From positions 50,559,682 through 50,623,681 of the forward strand of contig OX344749.2 in NCBI GenBank assembly GCA_947034885.2: a stretch of DNA of 64,000 nt, read 5' to 3'. Each line of letters begins with the position of its first letter. Within the stretch, counting starts at the first letter, position 1. This document shows, piece after piece, positions 59,781 through 64,000 of the stretch. A model generated the notes under the pieces. It saw nothing but the letters and a program-made list of their open reading frames with translations, was not told the origin of the DNA and did not search any database. The position numbers and the translations under genes are program-made. The DNA is from Thuidium tamariscinum. Lineage: Eukaryota > Streptophyta > Bryopsida > Hypnales > Thuidiaceae.

Positions 59781-60903
59781 TGTCAGTTTGTCATCCATTC
59801 ATCAGCCTCCCTGAGGTTTTAGGGTTTATCGGTTCCCTCACTTGAGGACGTTCCCGCCAATTCAAAACTTGCGGGAGAGGTAGGAGTCTTCAGCCGCTGG
59901 CGTAAAGTATCTCTCTGCGATTTTCATCCTAGATGTGTATTTTGCATATTTCTGCTGCTTCACGGAGGGTTTGAATCTTGGACTTATCACTGAAGGTTGG
60001 AGGAATCTCGATTTGCTATGTGTTAAGAATTCGGTGGGATTTTCTTTTAGAATTTTTGATACGGTAGTCTAGCAATCTGGTTCGAGGTACGACAAGTTTA
60101 AAGTCCCCTGTGTGTGTCTGCAACCTGCAGAGAGCATGGTGATTTTTGAAGTGAAAGATGGATGTTGCTTGATTAATCTACTCGTTGCAATGTAGATTTA
60201 TGAATCGTGTCTAAACATTTTTGAATGTAGCTCACATTAAGCATTTGATTGTCTTAATGAAGTTATCTGATTCGGCATTAGGTTGCGTTCTAATTGCGTA
60301 TCAATCCCTGGAATTCGCAGACTTGCACTTCTGCTGGACGGTATTGGAGCTGGAACTGGTATATTTCGGAGTGTTCCATGCAGTTCAGCTATTGTGTAAG
60401 GGAACCAGACCTAAATTGCGACACCGTATGCGGTGAGTGTAGACTGATGTTTCTGTTTAGGATTCCAATACACTGAAGTATACTTTATTTAAATGTAATA
60501 TTGTATGCAAAAGTTCAAGGATAACCTGAAACTGGCACGAGTTTTGAAGTTATGGCGGACTGCATTCTCAAATTCATGTGTAATTATTACGCACACGAGC
60601 TCTGGTGTTTTAAGGGTCTTGCATTTAGGTTCTTGACACAATTAGATACCTTGACCTTAGAGCATTATTGCATTATTGGCAATGCAGATCCTTTGCTGCG
60701 ACTTTGTGGAACATGCCGAGGCAATCAACCGAAATATGATCGTCAATTTGGTCACTGAATTGTGAACTTCTGGCTGGAGTTTAGCTGTTGGACAGTAACA
60801 AGGAATGAATGGCGCATACATCTGTCGAAGACTGCGTCCGATCAGCACTTGCTTTCGATCGCTGCCCATGATGTGGTGGAGGGCTTGACCATTGAGGGTT
60901 AGA
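59781..60903 (+). promoter_or_regulatory. Upstream region of the oligopeptidase gene: telo-box and E2F-type site
   Basis: GC rises here. AGGGTTTA (telo-box type) lies at 59821-59828. TTCCCGCCAA, the complement of the canonical E2F site TTGGCGGGAA, lies at 59851-59860. The distance of ~1 kb to the ATG leaves room for 5' UTR exons, which I could not define. Motifs are seen; regulation is inferred. Confidence 0.45.
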
Positions 60904-63900
60904 ATGGGACAACGACGGACGTTGTCACGTCTTTTCTACTCCTGTTACTTTAGACGAGAACCTGATCTTGTTTCATCCAGTTTGCGAAACTATCTCCTTA
61001 GTAGTTCCAGGCGAGGTTTTGGTTGTGAGCGGCGTCATGCTCACAGTAGACCTCGGGTTGCTCCGAAGAAGCCGTTCCTCAAAGAAGCGCATGGCGTCGA
61101 GTGGAATGATCCGTATCATTGGATGTCAACTCCCGCTGGTAAATCACAATTGACTGAGCACCTTCACGGGGAGAATCGGTATGCAGATGCGGTGATGGCT
61201 GACACTCTATCCATGCAAAGGCGCTTAGTGCTGGAGATGGAAGGCCGGATGAGTGCGGAGCTTTCTACTCCTCCAGAGCGATGGGGAAGCTGGTACAGTC
61301 TTTCAGCTTGCCTCCTTTACCTCGGAAGCTACATTTCTCATTCTATTTGGTGTCATGAGTGATTTAGTGTGCCACAGAAATACCATGCATGCCATACAGT
61401 AAATGAACTCTTTTTTTCGTTAAATAGTGTGCTTGGTTTGAATGAGGGAAAATAGAAGCTTTGAGTGAATAGTGAGTCAATCAACAAGTGGCTTGGGAGT
61501 TTGGGATTTATTTATTTATTTAAATGGTATTCCAGTCTTATTCATCCAGAGGTACACTAATAAATTATGTTTGAATTAGCATTACGTCATTAAAGTAGTC
61601 TACATACACTAAATAGAATAAACGTCGTATCGTTCGGTAAAAGTTGATGGACGTACTTTCTGCAGTAAGCTCAGGCTCACAACATCTTTGGTTTTTGTTA
61701 AGGTTCGTAGGACGTGTACTTTCACTAACATGATACTAATTGAACTTGCAATTACTTTATTAGGTGGTATTACAGTAAGGTTCCAGAAGGAGACGAGTTT
61801 CCAGTGTACTACCGGAAGCGTGCAGAAGGATCTGATATGAAGGCTTTTATGAGCGCGCACGAGGAGACTTTGCTTGATCAGAATGCTATCGCCAGGCAGT
61901 TTGGTATGTTTAATGGGATTCGCACTATATTGTTTCCAATCTGCATCTATTGGCCGAGCGTGAAGATGTAGAAAAAATGATTATCAGCTACAAACGTATT
62001 GGCCTACTTCATCTGCATTTAAGGTTCAGTGATACTACTACAGTGCTTGTTGATGCTGAATGGGTACTGATAAAAGATGTGGAAAACTGGACGCAGGCTA
62101 TGCGCATTTGGGGATGTGCAAGCTCTCAGCAGACCATAAACTACTGGCTTATACTCTGGATAAGAACGGTTCTGAGGAATTTATACTGTTTGTTAAGGAC
62201 TTGAGTACCGGAGAGGTGCTGAATCAGCACACAACAGAAGGGGTCGTGAGTGTTGAATGGGCGGAGAGAGGGTCATGCTTGTTTTACACTGTCATCGACA
62301 ACTTGATGCGACCTTCCAAGTACAATTCAGTTGTGTGTTTTTACGAATACCTTCATTTGGCTGTGTTTTCGCAATTGCATTGGTAGACATTTGATGCTGA
62401 GTTATGTGTACACGGTGCCTGTACCCATTAAATTTCAATCCCAATGTACTTCAGCTCCCGCAATTTGTGTTGCAATCCTCACCTTGCATCACTTTAGACG
62501 TTTCCAGTGGTAACCTAAACATTGCAAATGCATGTATTCGGCTCCTTCCATGCAGCATCATCAATTAGGAACAAGAATGGTCCTCAGTGGCTTATGGTGT
62601 ATAATTAAGCACTTTGACAGTGAGGAGAAGAGTACTTTATTTGTCGTTGTGTAAACTGCTAGGTGCAGCGAAATGAAATAATTGGCTGTTCTTTCCTGCA
62701 TTGAATGTGAAAATCGTTTATTGCTTCTTACGTTTCGAGACGATTCGCCAAAAGTTTTTTCTTACAGCATTTTTTGCTAGATCTATTTCTTCACAAATTT
62801 TAACAGATATTGGTGTGGCGTTTCAGGGTATATTGTCGCTTCTTGGACTCCATTTCGGAGAGCAAATTGGTGCTACAGGAAAATGACGCTAGTAGGTTTG
62901 TGGATATTGCAAGAACTAAGGACTGGCGCTTTTTGACACTCAACATTAACTCCAAGACATCATCAGAGGTAGGTTTTGACCTGAATCTTAACGATTTTTT
63001 ATTTTGACTGCATACATGACTAGGGTGGTAGTGGTTTGTAACCCGACTGCTCATTTTATTTTTATTTTTTCCAGTTCTGAATGGTCATGAGCCTATTAGA
63101 TCATCTGTAATACGTATCCATATTAGTTTACATTAGTCATCATTTTCAGAAGCCATATACAAAAACAAGTCATGCAGGTCTATCTCGTGGATGCAAGAAA
63201 TCCTGGTGGAGGTGTGTGCGTAGTGGAGCCGCGCAGGTCAGAAGTTGAGTATTTTGTGGAGCATCATGATGGATTTCTCTACATTCTTACTAATGCAGGG
63301 CCTTCCCCCAATTATCGACTGGTGCGATGTCCCGTTCAAACACCTGCTTCAAAGCATTGGGAGGTAAACTGAGCTGCCAATCATAGCAAACTTCTACCTT
63401 GACGACATTCTTCTAGATGAAGAAATGGGCGCATAATGTACATCACGGCTCTGCTTTGGTCACAATCGCTGATTCTTGTCGCTTTGAATGATGGCTTTAT
63501 ATTTAATCTTAGTGTCTTATTAACAGGAAATCGTTGGGGCGGAGGAGAATGTGGCCATAGTAGACTTGGACATATTTCACAAACACTTGGTTCTGTATCA
63601 GCGAAGAGCAGGCCTGCCTTGTGTACAAATTCTGGATCTGCCACTTAATGACGGGATATGTGATGTAAGTTTTAATTCAACATGCCTACGCCCTTTGGTT
63701 ATGCAGAAGTGAGATTGACGTATATTTCATTGGGGCAGCTGGATTTTCAGAATTTCGTGCACATTTCTGGCAGGATTCTTGCTCAGATTAAATCCGCGAT
63801 AGCACATTGATGTGGCCGGTTCTGAATGCAGGAAGGAGGCAGAAGGGAACTTTCCCTTCCGCAACAAGTCTGCAATATCCTCCCTGGTGCTAATCAAGAC

Positions 63901-63942
63901 TTCTTCTCACCATCACTCCGACTCACTATCAACTCACCGCTG
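60904..63942 (+). CDS. Prolyl oligopeptidase family (S9A, oligopeptidase B-like), 5' part
   Basis: Seven exons keep frame: 60904-61292, 61764-61903, 62097-62319, 62827-62968, 63178-63363, 63527-63664 and 63832-63942. They give 443 residues before the window ends, with a donor at 63943. Family members are serine peptidases that cut short peptides after basic or prolyl residues. A seven-bladed propeller gates the active site. Seen: a basic, Ser/Arg-rich leader (MGQRRTLSRLFYSCYFRR) suggesting organelle import. Then HGVEWNDPYHWM, the conserved start of the family, PPERWGSW|WYYSKVPEGDEFPVYYRK, a propeller block LSADHKLLAYTLDKNGSEEF, FVDIARTKDWRFLTLNINSKTSSE, and LPGANQDFFSPSLRLTINSP just before the hydrolase domain. 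The catalytic Ser-Asp-His domain should lie beyond 64000. The start ATG is the first in a frame with the leader. Substrate is not predictable from this part. Confidence 0.9.
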
Positions 63943-64000
63943 GTTCGTTTCTTTTCCTTTCGACTTTTCTTTCAGATTTTTTTTAATGCACTTTCTGAAT

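Noticed and set aside
60070-60090. tRNA T-loop (GGTTCGAGG)
   Set aside because: No acceptor or D-arm sequence at the right spacing. A similar GGTTCGA at 30026 lies inside a MITE. No tRNA gene was found in the window.

Overview
This is a nuclear segment of a photosynthetic streptophyte. It contains an LHCII protein, a plastocyanin with a bipartite lumen-targeting leader, a plastid-type CYP97B and multi-exon genes with plant splice sites. Gene-rich stretches have moderate GC. They sit in very AT-rich, transposon-laden intergenic DNA, with six genes in 64 kb. The LHCII variant and the architecture would suit a streptophyte alga or a bryophyte, but I cannot fix the species.

Layout. 0.5-1.5 kb (+): a two-exon LHCII gene. 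1.5-8.7 kb: AT-rich repeats, including a piggyBac-like MITE, a 1.2-kb TIR element and a 1.25-kb palindrome built of ~176-bp repeats. 9.66-10.17 kb (-): intronless plastocyanin. 10.6-11.9 kb: a mariner-type MITE and a retroposed sequence whose head is the first 43 nt of U2 snRNA. 14.65-18.57 kb (-): a seven-exon THUMP-domain protein (THUMPD1/Tan1-like tRNA acetylation adaptor). 19-21.2 kb: a second MITE copy and a CACTA element. 22.8-29.46 kb (-): a CYP97B cytochrome P450 with about 15 exons and an LTR-retrotransposon remnant in one intron. 29.8-47.4 kb: mostly transposon debris of several TIR families, two of them nested so that an empty site is visible. 48.44-50.05 kb (+): an MTP1-type zinc transporter with a very long histidine loop. 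50-59.7 kb: more TIR elements, a 128-bp tandem repeat and low-complexity AT DNA. 60.9 kb to the end (+): the first seven coding exons of an S9A oligopeptidase, truncated by the window edge.

The LHCII, plastocyanin and CYP97B genes all serve the chloroplast (light harvesting, electron transfer, carotenoid or related oxidation). The other three are housekeeping genes (tRNA modification, zinc storage, peptide turnover). No operon-like linkage is implied.

The most unusual signals are these. (1) The same kind of ~200-217-bp divergent tandem duplication lies across an exon edge in three unrelated genes: THUMPD1 exon 1/intron 1, CYP97B exon 2/intron 2, and the MTP1 stop codon/3' flank. In two of them the units carry telomere-like AAACCCTA motifs. 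(2) There is a U2-headed retroposon with a perfect 11-bp target duplication. (3) A TIR family with perfect 4-bp duplications occurs twice. (4) Target duplications and an internal empty site let at least five other TIR families be defined from this window alone. All exon models come from reading splice sites and frame continuity by eye, without transcripts.
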